From Cycas panzhihuaensis (taxonomy: Eukaryota > Cycadophyta): 64,000 nt of DNA. The number at the start of each line of letters is the position of its first letter. The first letter of the stretch is position 1. The stretch covers positions 82,343,741-82,407,740 of the forward strand of contig CM041465.1 of NCBI GenBank assembly GCA_023213395.1, given 5' to 3'. The translations under genes and the position numbers were made by a program. The notes below the pieces were generated by a model that made no database searches, was not told the origin of the DNA, and saw only the letters and a program-made list of their open reading frames with translations. This document shows positions 33,434-47,300 of this stretch, one piece after another.

Positions 33434-36160
33434 ATTAAACACCTTAAAAGAAAACTACATATATAATTATTGAATGCTAAAATTAGAAATACCCATTACC
33501 TTTCTATACTATCTAATTTTTTTTGTGTTAATAATCTTTGTCAATAAATTTGTTGTGTTCTCTTATGTAGTAATCTTCTACAATTAAACCTTGAGATCTT
33601 GAACTATTTCTCTTACAAAATATAATTACAGATTAATATGCTTTAATCGAGTATGAAATATAAGATTCTTTGCCAAGTAGATTATACTTTGACTATCATA
33701 ATGTATCCTCACAACATCCTACTTGAAGTCATCATTAGTACATAATCTCTGTAACCAAATCACTTCTTTATATGCATAAGTAGCTACCATATACTCTACT
33801 TCTATGCTATAAAATGTTATAACTTACTATCGTTTACTCATCCAACTGACTACACTACCACAAAAGGTAGAAACATACTTGCTTGTAAATCTTCTGTTGT
33901 CAAGATCTCCAACCTAAAGAGCATCGATAAATCTAATCAAGTTTACTATTCTACTCTCTATGGGATCTTCTTAGTAACAAATTCTATAGTCTAATGTACC
34001 ATGTAAATACCTAAAAATCCTTTTTTTAGCCACCTAATACTCCCTACCTAGGTTTGACATATACCTACTAACTAGTCCCACTGCATAGGCAATGTCTAAT
34101 CGAGTGCAAACCATCGTATAGATTAGACTACCAACTGCATTAGCATAAGAGATAAATGCCATGTATTCAACTTCTTATTAAGTTTTTGGGTATTATTCAG
34201 TTGATAATTTTAAACCAACAAGAAGAGGAACATTAATTAGTTTATTATCTCATAACCTAAACCACTGTAATATCATTTCAATATACTACCTTTTGCTAAG
34301 CTAAATCTTACTATTTCTCTTATCCCTTTTAATCTCAATGCCTAAAATAAAATGTGTAGCACCAAGGTCCTTCATTGGCCTTTTACAAGTTGGTTTATTT
34401 CTTTATTGTTACCAATTAAAAGTATATTATCAATACATAAAGTCAAACTAATAAAGTGATCACCAACCTATTTATAATAGACATAATCATCTACTTTACT
34501 ATACATAAGCCATCTACTAATATATGTGAATTAAACTTTTGATACCATATCCTTGGTGATTGTTTCAAGCTATATAATAACTTTTTCAATCTAAACACCA
34601 TATTCTCCTTCCCTACAATTTTAAAACTTTTAGGTATTAATATATAATTTTTTTCTTGAGGTCACTATGAAGAAATGTAGTCTTCACATCCATTTGATCC
34701 ACCTTAAGATCATGGGCAACTGTTACATCTAACAAAAATCTAATTGAAGCTATCTTTACACTAGGAGAAAATACCTCACCAAAATCTATTCCCTTAACCT
34801 AGGAATAGCTCTTTAGTACCAAGTAGGCCTCATACTTTTTCATAATACAAACTGCCTAAAACTTCTTCTTGAAGATCAATTTATTATCAACAAGTTTTCT
34901 GCTAGTAGGTAGATCTACACATTTCTATGTGTTATGTTTACCTAAGGCTATTATTTCTTCATCCAAAGTTGGCTCTCTTTTGGTTCTAAAATCTCACAAG
35001 CAGTACCTAGATCATCATCTATAGAAGATAAAATAAAAGAGGGGTGATGAAAATATTTAGAAATATACCTATCAAGTTGTCTTCTCTCACAAGTTGGCCT
35101 CCTTAATATGTGGAGTTCTTAAGATTGAGCTACCTCTATAACTAGTCCTTTCTCTTCAGTTGACTCATGTTCTGATGTAGAATCTTCACCCCTTACCTCA
35201 AACTATACCTTCTTAGAGTCTTCCTCCTTTTGTTCTTCATCCTACTTTAGAGACTTAAACTCCTCTTTAAAGATAACATCACAACTATACATAACCTTTT
35301 CTATTTTAAGGTTATAAAGCTTGTACCCTTTAACACCATTACCATAGCCAATAAAAATATTTTTTTGTGCTTTAAAATCAAGCTTAGTCCTCTACAAGCA
35401 AGGAATATGTATAAAATCTTTATAACCAAAAACTCTAAGATGACCAGGAGATGGTTTCTTACCAAACTATATTTCTTTAAGTGTTTTATATGCTAAGGCA
35501 GTTGTTAATGATTTGTTTATTAGGTAGCTTACAGTCATCATAGCCTCAACCTAAAAATTCTTCTTTAAACTAGTAGTATTGAGCATACTTCTTGATCTCT
35601 CTAGTAAGTTCATATTTATCCTTTTAATAACTCTATTTTGTTGTGGTATATAAGTAGTTATCTTTTACTTTACTATCCCATATTGCTTACAAAACTACTC
35701 AAACTCCTTTAAGTAAAACTCACCTCTATTATTAGTCCTTAGCATCTTAATTCACTTATCACTCTAATTCTCAACCAAGGCGTTGAATTCATTAAATTTA
35801 CTGAAGACCTCATGTTTTTACCTGAGAAAGTATAGCTATGTTTTTCTCAAGAAGTCATCTATGAATGAGATAAAATATTTGGATCCACCCAATGAGGGTA
35901 TATCAATAGGTCCAAAAATATCAATGTGTACCAATTGCAAAATACCCTTTACTCTCTTCAATCTTGAAAGAAAACTAATCTGATTCTATTTGCCATATAT
36001 ATAATGCTCATAAAAATTAAAATCAAAGGATCCATTAATTGTAAAGATGTCTTCTACCATACCTTTGGAGAATAAATCATAGAGGCCTTTCTCTCGAATG
36101 TGGCCTATTCTTTGATGCCATAGCATAATTTTACTAATAAGTGATACTTAGGTCCCACCT
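33434..36160 (-). pseudogene. pol: copia pol of element J
   Basis: Heavily decayed but recognisable, reading right to left. GAG-pre-integrase is MLWHQRIGHIRERGLYDLF (about 36060-36130). The integrase has [20 protein letters not shown] and [11 protein letters not shown] (35850-35960), then LRTNNRGEFYLKEFE, TTYIPQQN and LRVFGYKDFIHIP down to 35390. RT gives QMDVKTTFLHSDL (about 34650-34690), a degraded YVDD box reading CIDNILLIGNN (about 34430-34460), MKDLGATHFILGIEIKRDK (about 34320-34380) and GSLIYTMVCTRLDIAYAVGL (about 34070-34130). RNase H lies at 33450-34000. The plus-strand open frame at 35783-35983 is a shadow of the integrase. Confidence 0.8.
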
Positions 36161-38085
36161 GCATTATTGCTACTTTCTATAATAGCTAGATTATAACTGC
36201 TAGCATATATTGTACTTGTATCAAGCTTATATAGCGTTATAAATTGGACCTCTCTTACTAATACCAATACTTAAACAATTTTACAATTGTCTTTATTAAA
36301 CTATCATATAGACATGATAAAGTTATATGATGATAAAATAACAATACTAATAATATAATAATTTTTAAATTTATATGGAAATATATTTTAGCATGTTGTA
36401 CACATATATTTGAGATATGTAGGTGATTGAAGCAAGTCCATCTAATAAGATGAGGAGAGATATTATTACTACTTAAGATGGTTAATACAAATTAACCCCT
36501 TGCAGACATAGCTAAGGTTTTGTAAACTAGTCACTTCACTTAACCTCACAACTGGCAAGTAATGAAGACATAATATGCAAGATAATATCCTATAAATATG
36601 TGAAACATGTAATAGGCCTATACAATATGATAAGTGGTAAAAAATAATAGGTATGAGGTATGAAAAGTAGCATGATTGGCATGCATTAGACAACAAATAA
36701 ACTAGGTATGTGGTTATAAATAATTTGATAAATTTGACTATATTATAATGGCATAAAATAAAATGTGATATTTATAAGGGTATTATTATTATAAAGTACA
36801 TATTTATTTATTGCCTTCTTCTCTCTTGTCTACATTTTTACTTGAATGGTATGATACATTTGCACAAACCTGCTATGAGCTCTTCTCACTATCTTGATCA
36901 CCTATCACCTTCATTTAAAAATCCTCTCATTATAAATCAAAAAGATCATAAAATAAAATCTCAAATTTGACAGTCGAATATAGTAGGTTAAGAGATAAAA
37001 CCCCACAAAATAAAATAGCTAGTTGATTATGATTTAAAATAAATCCTCTTATATACACCCATAGATAAAAGTTATCTTTGATGCTTTTATATTCTCTCTT
37101 GAACTCAACCATAGCGAAACCTTAATGCCTAAGCCAAATAAGCTAACCATATATTATATTTATTTTGATTTAGCAAGTAATAAGTTTAAAGGAAAGGTTA
37201 AACAGAACTTCTTTCTCTAAAAAATTCACTCTAAACCTTAGCAACAAGTAATACTTCCACCCAGCTTTTTATAATAATTCTATCAATACATATGCCCTTT
37301 TAAGTAATTATAGAATAGAGGGTAAATACTTATTATCATTATCATAATTTCATTTTTTTCTTTTTTTTAATAATAAAAGGCCCCCATTTTTACATCAACT
37401 ACAAAAAACATATTAGATAAAATATTTTGGTGGCCTTAGGTCAGGCAGCAGATCTTTATGATAAGACACCTACAAATGCCTCCAGATAAAGGCTAAGAGG
37501 TTATAAAAAAACTCTTCCCTTTTTCTTTTTTTTAATAATAGACTTACATCATTTGTAGGGTGATTAAGCCTATAATTAGTGCCTTTCTACTTTATATTTT
37601 CTATAATAAGAAGCAATAAAAAAATAGTCTATTTACAACTTCATGAACAAGACTCCTAGTAGCTTTAATCTACTTTAAGATAAGCTTTAAAATATCCTTT
37701 TATAGTAGCTCTAAATAGTTTTTAGATAACTGTATAACACCATAAAGAAAATAACCTTTTAACAACTTTTAATAAGCTTTAAAATAACTTCAAAAAGAAA
37801 CTTTTAATAACTCCAAATAGGGTTTAAAATAACCTCATAATACATCAATATATCCCCTTAAAATGACTTTAAAAATGATGATAAAATATCCCAAATATAT
37901 CTCAAATGATAATAAAAATAGTCCTAGAAATGTGCATAAAATGTAGTAGAAAATAGCTTCAAATATCTTAAAAAGAAAAAAACTCTTTCAAATGGACAAA
38001 AAACATGCCACTAATCAAGCACATAATATGTTCCTCATAGCATAAATAAGACTCTAAAATATTGCCCTCAAGGATTTAAACCTTG
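36161..38085. other. unassigned, probably gag and leader debris
   Basis: No protease or zinc knuckle was recognised on either strand. 37640-37960 is loosely periodic, with TTTAAAATAAC and TTTTAATAA words recurring every 20-60 bp. Minus-strand open frames at 36469-36696 and 36930-37112 have no recognisable motif. Confidence 0.35.
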
Positions 38086-38164
38086 GACTCTAACACCAAA
38101 TGTTGGAAAATAAACCAGAACTCTAATACCACTTATTAGAAAATAAGATGGAGCTTTGATACCA
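38086..38164 (-). other. triple tandem primer-binding site, 33 bp period
   Basis: Complement-strand primer sites end at 38098 (CTCTAACACCA), 38131 (CTCTAATACCA) and 38164 (GCTTTGATACCA), exactly 33 bp apart. Each is followed in plus orientation by TGTTRGAAAATAA or a variant. The last abuts TGTTAGAAAATAAATC, the presumed LTR. The owner could be J, but the LTR sequences do not visibly match. Confidence 0.75.
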
Positions 38165-39211
38165 TGTTAGAAAATAAATCATTTATAAACATAATAAACT
38201 AAATGGGTGAGCTAATAAATAAATAATAAGGCACAAGAATGATGAAACATATATATGTTGATATAATGAAATAAAGGAATGGATAAACTTTCAATTAGAA
38301 AAAAAGAATGATGAACATACTTATAGTACATCTCACTACATATGTGAGAACCCTTAAAGGTCAACTTGTTGTGAGCTAGCGAACATTTCTATGTCACATA
38401 TCTCAAAGATACCTATAATATAAAAATACAAATAAACTAGAAAGAGTGTGAATGGGGATAGACATATGATTGGGTATTATGCCTAATATGTATTTCCTCC
38501 ATTCTTTATAGACAACCACCATACTATATAGCTATCCTTTTAGCTATGGCTCTTTTTCTTTATAGACAACCATCCATGCAAGTACACTATAGATAGTCAT
38601 ACATACCATGCAATATGGATCCTTCATAGATTTTAACAAGTAATTCTTCTCACAGTGTCTTCTATGTAATACGGTTCTCCTTTTATGTAGTCTTCAATAG
38701 CTCCACGGTCTTCACACGCCCTTATCTAGGGTTCACATGAATTGGCAAGTCTTCAAAATGGTGTTAAATGGAGGATAAATGGGAACTAAATAGGTTCCAT
38801 GTTATCTCAATGGTCAATAATAGTTCCACAGTGGTAGTTCATCACTATTTATCATAATGATAGGCTTATTCACTTGAATAGTATCTCATTATATGGAAGT
38901 ACAACATATAAAATGGTAGAAAGATAGAGAATCAAGCATAAATGGACTCAAAACTAACTAAAATGGTTATAACTAGGCTAGAAATAGGATAAAATACGCC
39001 CAAAATGAAGGAGGCAAACCAAAATAGCAACCCAATGTATACATGTAATGGGATTCTCTCAATAGATTTCACCATACTCTCTCATTTCTCCAAAAATCTT
39101 TATAAACAAGCTCAAAAAACATCATGAAACAACATGATTTGCACCTTATTATAGCCTAGAAACAACATGTAAACACCATGCCCTTATATATACTTACATT
39201 AGTCATCAGTC
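38165..39211 (-). other. presumed LTR and flank after the triple primer site
   Basis: The LTR on the minus strand should lie here, but its outer end is not identifiable. CTTTATAGACAACCA occurs twice (about 38507-38521 and 38560-38574). No gene seen. Confidence 0.35.
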
Positions 39212-39918
39212 AAGATAAATATACCTAAGTATTTGAGGTGGTAAAGCCTAGATGTAGTAGCTGGATGCCCCTCGAGGGGCCCTAGATTAAAATCAACTTT
39301 GATGGTGCCGCAAAGAGGAACCCCGGAGAAGCTAAGGGAGGGGGAATTTGTAGAGACAATAATGGCACCCCCATTTGGGCCTTTGCAGATTACTACGAGC
39401 ATCAAACGAACCACTATGTGGAAACACACGCTATGCTCAAAGCTCTAGATTTAGCTCTTGAAGGTAACACTCAGCGATTGGTAATTGTGTGGGATTCAGA
39501 GGTGGTTATAAACTCACTAAAAGGCGTGGCCCTCCTAGACTGGAGATTCCAGTCCATAATCAATGACGCTGAGGAGACCATTAAGGGACTAGCAGAAGTC
39601 TATATAAGGCACACCTTGAGAGAAGGTAACAAAGCAGCTAATGTTTTGGCAAACTGGGGGGTGAGGCACAAGAGAGGAAATGTGTGGAGGAGTGACTTTC
39701 CTTGGGAGCTCATGGTTTTGGTAGAGAAGGAAATGGTCTGTAGTAGCTAGCCGAGGGGCTTGTCCTGGTAAATTATTTCTCTTGCCTAAACCGTGGGGCT
39801 GTCACAGTCATCTCTAACTTGGTAACCCAAAGCACATTGATGTACTAGGTTATAGGATCCTACTTCAAACCCACTCATAATTCATTTTATCTTAACAAAA
39901 AAAAAAGATAAATATACC
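39212..39918 (+). mobile_element. 5'-truncated LINE with poly(A) and 14 bp target duplication
   Basis: AAGATAAATATACC at 39212-39225 is repeated exactly at 39905-39918, after an A-run that starts at 39897. Between them is the 3' end of a plant LINE. This is the hallmark of target-primed insertion. The segment is GC-richer and far less damaged than anything around it, so it is probably one of the youngest insertions in the window. Confidence 0.9.
39286..39750 (+). CDS. LINE pol C-terminus, RNase H domain
   Basis: An open frame of 154 residues preceded in frame by a single TAG at 39283. Translation begins IKINFDGAAKRNPGEAKGGG, then TPIWAFADYY, VETHAMLKALDLAL, VIVWDSEVVINSLKG and HTLREGNKAANVLANWG. 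These are the core motifs of the RNase H domain at the end of plant L1-type LINE ORF2: first Asp in NFDGA, Glu in ETHAM, Asp in WDSE. The late Asp of the usual AADxLA motif reads Asn (AANVLA), which would damage catalysis. The upstream RT is lost by truncation. The first ATG of the open frame (39418) is not a real start. Confidence 0.85.
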   Translation: MKINFDGAAKRNPGEAKGGGICRDNNGTPIWAFADYYEHQTNHYVETHAMLKALDLALEGNTQRLVIVWDSEVVINSLKGVALLDWRFQSIINDAEETIKGLAEVYIRHTLREGNKAANVLANWGVRHKRGNVWRSDFPWELMVLVEKEMVCSS

Positions 39919-40052
39919 CAACAAAAAATACATTAACAGATTGATAAAAACATGTCTTTATATTTACAATGTAATCATATTATATCATCAACATTCCTCA
40001 TATTCATTCATAATGCCATCAAACCACAATTGTTATACCTTTATCATTTACC
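39919..40052. other. flank between LINE and TA array
   Basis: Short unassigned AT-rich stretch. Confidence 0.4.
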
Positions 40053-41890
<1,838 letters not shown>

Positions 41891-42903
41891 GATAAGCAAC
41901 TCATCTCCATATAAACATACATGCCTCTCGCATACAACCAACCATACATATGTCTTGTTGTCCATATTATAAAACCTTATAATAGTAGATATCTTTGCCA
42001 ACATAACTCATCTTACTGTTAAACATATAAAAGGTGTCACTGAGTATCAACTTGTTACAACTATCATAATATAATGAATCCCTATACTACTCCAAGTAGC
42101 CTTAATAAACTTGAATCTCTTAACAATAAATACTACTATAAAAATACCACTATAGGAATAAAGTCTATAAACTAGTCATTTGGGCAAGAGAGATATTACT
42201 AGTTATCAACTATCTTGCTACTAAACCTGAGGTTTAGTGAGGTGATCAATCTCACAAAGCCTCTACCATATCTATAGGGAATCGTCCTACAAAACCAAAC
42301 TCAATCTATTCATCTTCATCATATTTAGTGAACTTACCTAAAACCTCTTCCCATGCTAGCAACAACAATTAAATAGGGATGTCATTTTGATCTTCTCCAA
42401 TTACTCATCCTTTAATAGCCAACAAACCATACTTTACATATAATACATTCTCCTCTTGTATGTTGAAGAAAATTGTATACATAACATGGTAAACAAATAT
42501 CTATAGATAATTAATAAATAGTATACCATGCAACTCTATAATACTAATCTTCTTGTAGCTTTCAATAACTTGTATATAGTTCTTAACATGCCCTAATATT
42601 GTCACATCTCATAGGTATAATCTCTAGCATAACCTTGTCTCATTAAACCCTCTTTAGTAAGGTCCTTGTATAGGCTTATATTAACTCTATAATCCTAATA
42701 CAATCTCAATACTTGCTTTTTTATCTATTGCACATCTTCCACTAGGCTCAATGATACCAACATGCTCTAAGTTCTCTTGCTTAACGCACATCTAATCTGT
42801 AGCAGAATATCATATAACAAACTCACATACCTAGGCTCTTAATCAATATGACTAATAACCTATCTCAATAGGTTCTTTATATTTGAACCTTCTAGTACCA
42901 TCA
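41891..42903 (-). other. probable leader of element K
   Basis: Unassigned, no open frame. It ends at a complement-strand primer site (42904-42915), so it is most simply the leader of a minus-strand element whose LTR lies beyond E. Confidence 0.35.
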
Positions 42904-42915
42904 TTTCTGATACCA
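42904..42915 (-). other. primer-site copy of K, left of E
   Basis: TTTCTGATACCA, followed by CCTAT. A similar site followed by TCTAT (GCTCTAATACCA, 46781-46792) lies just right of E. Without E the two would be about 41 bp apart, as in the other doubled sites. Confidence 0.5.
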
Positions 42916-42923
42916 CCTATTAA

Positions 42924-43403
42924 TATTGGGGTTAATATCCCTCACCTAACACCCCCACATTTAGAGCATAGGAGTGCATATTTTCTCATGGTAAGTTAAG
43001 GTGAGTTTATTTTATTATATTTTGATATTATTTTAATGTCAAGTTATTATTTTATATTTATTTAAATTTATTATTTTATATTTATTTAAATTGTGGAGGT
43101 TGAGGAGGTTTCCCTCCTTCCTTAAAAGTATATATCTTATGGGGTTCTAAACCTTAGTGTTCTTCAACACCACCAAATATTAGAATTGTGTTGTACCCTT
43201 CACAATGGCTTAATGAAATGAGGTTTTGAATATTGATCTTCAATATGGCTTGAGTTATATGTGATCACCTACTTAGCTCTCTTTCTTATATTCTTTAATT
43301 CTAACATTATATCTAGAAGCTATTAAACATCTAATTTATAACATGGTATTAGAGCTATGATTAAATTCTAACATGGTATCAGAGCTGTGATCAAATTTTA
43401 GCA
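42924..43403 (+). repeat. 5' LTR of E
   Basis: TATTGGGGTTAATATCCCTCA ... TTTTAGCA. It contains the paired donor-like words GGTAAGTTAAGGTGAGT (42990-43006), the GA/CT stem (43093-43121), a TATA box (AGTATATATC), the hairpin GTGTT-CTTC-AACAC (43157-43170), and two primer-site copies before its end. A TTTATTATTTTATAT segment is duplicated relative to the 3' LTR. Confidence 0.8.
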
Positions 43404-43415
43404 TGGTATTAGATC
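43344..43415 (+). other. triple tandem primer-binding site of E, 30 bp period
   Basis: TGGTATTAGAGC (43344), TGGTATCAGAGC (43374) and TGGTATTAGATC (43404), exactly 30 bp apart in units AACATGGTATYAGAGCTRTG plus ATYAAATTCT. The first two are inside the LTR and recur in the 3' LTR at 46695 and 46725. The third directly follows the LTR. Confidence 0.85.
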
Positions 43416-45591
43416 AAATCCTTGTGCATAGCTTCTAACTCTTCATTCGCTCAATGAAAGTGCAGTATAAGACTACTCGTTGGACTCCTTGTAGGATTAT
43501 CTACTTAACAAAGAAAATGGTTTGAGATCTCATCCTCTTTAAAAAGAGATATCATGATTCAAATTTATGATCTTTAATATATTTGATAATAGTTTGTACT
43601 TCATATTTTTATATACATAAATATATTTTGTTATTTAGACTTCCATTGGTACTAATCTAAGGAGATCTGTTGTGTGAAAGCCACACTTATTCATAACTAT
43701 TTTTGGGAAATATTCTAGTGCTTTGTATAAAGGATTTAAAGATCTATTGGAGATAAACTCTAGTGAAAGTAAGATTTGAAAGCAACATTTATTTAATATT
43801 TCATTTATTTTTAACATTATTTGTTATATAGGTCTTGATAAATATTTGATAATTTGGTATTTAAGAATTATTTTATTAGTATGTCTTTAGTATTTGCAGC
43901 TAAATCAATCATATTTAGCATAACAATAGATTGGTTTAATTATTTTTAAAATTTATTTAATAAACGACCTATTTTTCATCATTTTTTAAGGGTTTTGCAA
44001 GGTTCTTAGATTTCCATAGCTTTGTTCTTCTCAATACAAGTTTATTTTTCAAAAATCCCACACCTACTAGGTACCTCTCATCATTACATCCCTTTCTCTA
44101 AATTTTTGTCACATTAGGAGGCCATTTGATCCCTCATTAGGGTTCTACACTCCTTCTTTAGTTTGTCATTTTTACGTACAAATCACACAAACATCAAAAA
44201 AGGGTACCTAAGCTATTTCTACTATATCTTTATAACTATTTATCTAATCTGCAAACTGTCTAAAGTGTCAGAAAATTGATCCAGAGTTCTATAGTTTGAA
44301 GTTCTCATTTTCTTGATTTGAGCCATTTTCTATAGAGTTTGATTAGGTCAAAGTTGACCTTTATTTATTGAACTTACTTCATTAGTCATAAACGGGTCTC
44401 TTCACAATTTCTTTAATATCTTGAGCTCTATAGCTCCAAAACACAAAATGTCTAAACCATCTAAAATATATTTCAGAGATCTTCATAATAGAATAGATTT
44501 CACTTCATTTTGACTTCATTTTATAGGTTATTAAAGCCTCTCAAGTTAAGTTTATGACTTAGGCCTACTTAGATATTTTGGTGATATTTTTCGAGCCAAA
44601 ACTTTTTGAATTAAATATATTTATTTAATATCTATATCTAAACTAATTATTAATAATATCCATTACTATTTATAAGACTTGTAATCTATTTTTGTAGCTC
44701 TTTAGTATTTTTTGGCTTCTAGAGCAAATGAGCCCTTATTACACTTAAAACAAAAACTAGGTACTTCTTACCTTAGTATTTCATTTCTATTATATTTAAA
44801 GGCAACTCTAAGATATTTTCTTGATTGATTAAGGAGATTTCATTAAATATTGGTGCTTATTTAAGGCCATTTTACCTTCTTATTTATTTATCCAGTATAC
44901 TTTATTTTTTAAAAGATTTCTTTAAAGAGCTCATTCTCATCTTACTTATACTTCATCTAGAAGCATTTATCAACTATTTTTTTATACTCTTGAGCTCTCT
45001 TTTTATTAGTTAAAGGAATTTTAAGTTGGTTAAGACCCCATCACATTCCTTAAAATTATTTATGTGCATCTTTGCATAAAAATTGATATATTTATTGATA
45101 TATTAAAGATTTAAGTCCTTCATTACATTGTACATACTCCATAAGGTTTCTTATGCATTTTTTGGTGAAAAGATATAAGCATTAATTATTCATTTTAAAA
45201 AGAATTGATTAGTTCTCTAAAGGATTCATCTTCATTATTTGAAAAGTTTTTTAGAATTTGAAAGATCATTGATTCATTTATAGATCCTTTATTTGATTCA
45301 TTGGAAAAGTATTAAAAGTTGCTTCATGATTTTTTGTTTAAGGATAATTGCTTATTAAGACATTCTTGCATCAAAGCATTCAAATTGAAAGAGCATAAAC
45401 ATTCTTTTAGCTCTCATTCTTTTAATAAAGTTGTTTATTTTATTATTCAAATAAAGAGAAAGGATTGCATATTCACATCTACATTACTTGATTAAAAGAA
45501 ATATTTCTTATGATTCAAAAGTTTTAAGGAAATATTTTTTTTTTTTTTCAAGATTGATTCATTCATTAGAGGTTATGATTAAGTAATTACA
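43404..45591 (+). other. leader of E
   Basis: About 2.2 kb, T-rich, no credible gene. An open frame at 44825-45013 is hydrophobic low-complexity and probably fortuitous. 45539-45548 is a T-run. Confidence 0.5.
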
Positions 45592-46298
45592 ATGGCAATG
45601 ATTAAGAAGAATAATAGGTTTCCCATATTTAATGGGACAAATTTTTATATTTAGATATATATCTTAAAATCTCATTTTGTTGAAAATGACTTATGGAAAA
45701 TTGAAGAATATGGTTATCAAGTGAATGAACTCAATTTTAGAGAAAACTTTAGAAAAGATAATAAAGCCTTAGCACTAATGTTTTGTACTATTAATGATGA
45801 TGTATTTACTTATCTTAGCGATTTAACCATATCCAAATCTGTATGGGATACCATAGAGTCGACTTATAGGGGAGAAATTTTAAAATTAAATGAATTTATC
45901 TATATTGATGATGTGTTTCCTATGAAACAAATGGTAGAACAAGTAAATTTTGATAAAATGACTAATGTTGCAAGTATTTTTAAAGATTCCAATAAGATGA
46001 ATGAACATAATAATGCATGTATATATGACATAATTAATTCCTATAAGGCATAAGATCAAGAAGACCAAGTTAAAGATGGAGACATTGTTATTCATTAAAA
46101 GAAAGTCACACCTATTTGGAAACCACTTGAGATAATCATTGATAAAAAGATGACATTACAAGCTAATGACCACATCAAGGATGGAGACAAAGCTATAAGA
46201 CATAAGTTCAATCTTTTCTTCAAAGTATACCTTAAGTATTTATTCCATACGTTTAAGGAGAAATTAAAGATATACATGATGGACATTAATGGGGACAA
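45592..46298 (+). pseudogene. gag-like gene of element E
   Basis: One frame from ATG 45592 to the LTR, homologous to the D protein: RFPIFNGTNF, then NDLWKIEEYGYQ, ALALMFCTINDD, SKSVWDTIESTYRGE, and at the end HKFNLFFK ... YLFHTFKEKLKIYMM. It is broken by TAG at 45652 (where D has Trp) and by TAA stops at about 46051 and 46096, all in the same frame with no frameshift. The shared tail next to the polypurine tract suggests that the ancestral product was about 235-250 residues long. Confidence 0.7.
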
Positions 46299-46754
46299 TA
46301 TTAGGGTTAATGCCCCTCACCTAATACCCCTATATTTGGAGCATGTGAGTGCATATTTTCTCATGGTAAGTTAAGGTGAGTTTCCTTTATTATATTTTGA
46401 TATTATTTTAATGTCAAGTTATTATTTTATATTTGTTTAAATTTTGGAGGGAAAGGAGGTTTTCCTCCTTCTTCAAAAGTATATATCTTATGGAGTTCTA
46501 AACCCTGGTGTTCTTCAACACCACCAAATATTGGAATTATGTTGTACTCTTCACAATGGTTTAATAAAATGGTGTTTTGAATATTTATCTTTAAAATGGT
46601 TTGAGTTATATGTGATCACCTACTTGGTTCTCTCTCTTGCATTCTTCAATTCTAATATTATATCTAGAAGCTATTGAATATCAAATTTCTAACATGGTAT
46701 TAGAGTTGTGATCAAATTCTAACATGGTATTACAGTTGTGATCAAATTCTAATA
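46299..46754 (+). repeat. 3' LTR of E
   Basis: TATTAGGGTTAATGCCCCTCA to AAATTCTAATA, preceded by the purine tract AATGGGGACAA. It carries the best-preserved GA/CT stem (AAGGAGG-TTTT-CCTCCTT, 46453-46470) and hairpin (GGTGTT-CTTC-AACACC, 46507-46522), and two primer-site copies. Confidence 0.8.
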
Positions 46755-46780
46755 GTTAATATATGGTATAAGTAAAGCAT

Positions 46781-46792
46781 GCTCTAATACCA
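46781..46792 (-). other. primer-site copy of K, right of E
   Basis: GCTCTAATACCA, complement of a perfect copia primer site, next to the presumed K LTR. Confidence 0.6.
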
Positions 46793-47300
46793 TCTATAAA
46801 ATAAACAATCCAATCACAAGTCTAAATTTTATAATAACACATTATTATGCCATGTTAAATAGTAATATATTAGTGAAATCATGATAATAAATCATAAGGA
46901 TAGATACACTAACATTATACAATATAAGATATAAACCATATCAAACATAATTAATATACATAAGCATCACCACAAGATACTAAATATAAATGTGAAAAAC
47001 CTAAAAGGGAAAAAACATAGGAGAAGGTTGAAGGCTAGCTCAACTCTATTAATTATATAGTTCCTCTCTCAAGTTTCTTTAGTGGGTGTATATATATTTA
47101 TAGGGTAATCTACCTCATGATGAGCCTATTATATTTGAAATTCTTTTTTACTTCCAATAGGAAGTTACTATTAACGATTACACCTTTGTCATATTAACCA
47201 ATATTTTTATGTGGGAAAATATTAGATATTAACTGTATAAGTAAATAATAGAGGATACCATATGTTTTATGAGATAAAGATAAGTCTTATACGTGATTTA
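46793..47300 (-). repeat. presumed 5' LTR of element K
   Basis: Sequence right of the K primer site in the position of a minus-strand 5' LTR. The outer end and the 3' LTR were not found, so its length is a guess. Confidence 0.35.

Larger units (their letters stand above)
42924..46754 (+). mobile_element. E, gag-only LTR retrotransposon
   Basis: LTRs 42924-43403 and 46299-46754, target duplication ATTAA (42919-42923) against GTTAA (46755-46759), a tripled primer site, a 2.2 kb leader and a decayed gag frame that runs straight into the polypurine tract. No pol. Same layout as D. Inserted between two primer-site copies of element K. Confidence 0.8.

Noticed and set aside
35783-35983. Plus-strand open frame of 66 codons
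   Set aside because: The opposite strand encodes clear copia integrase ([14 protein letters not shown]), so this is a shadow.
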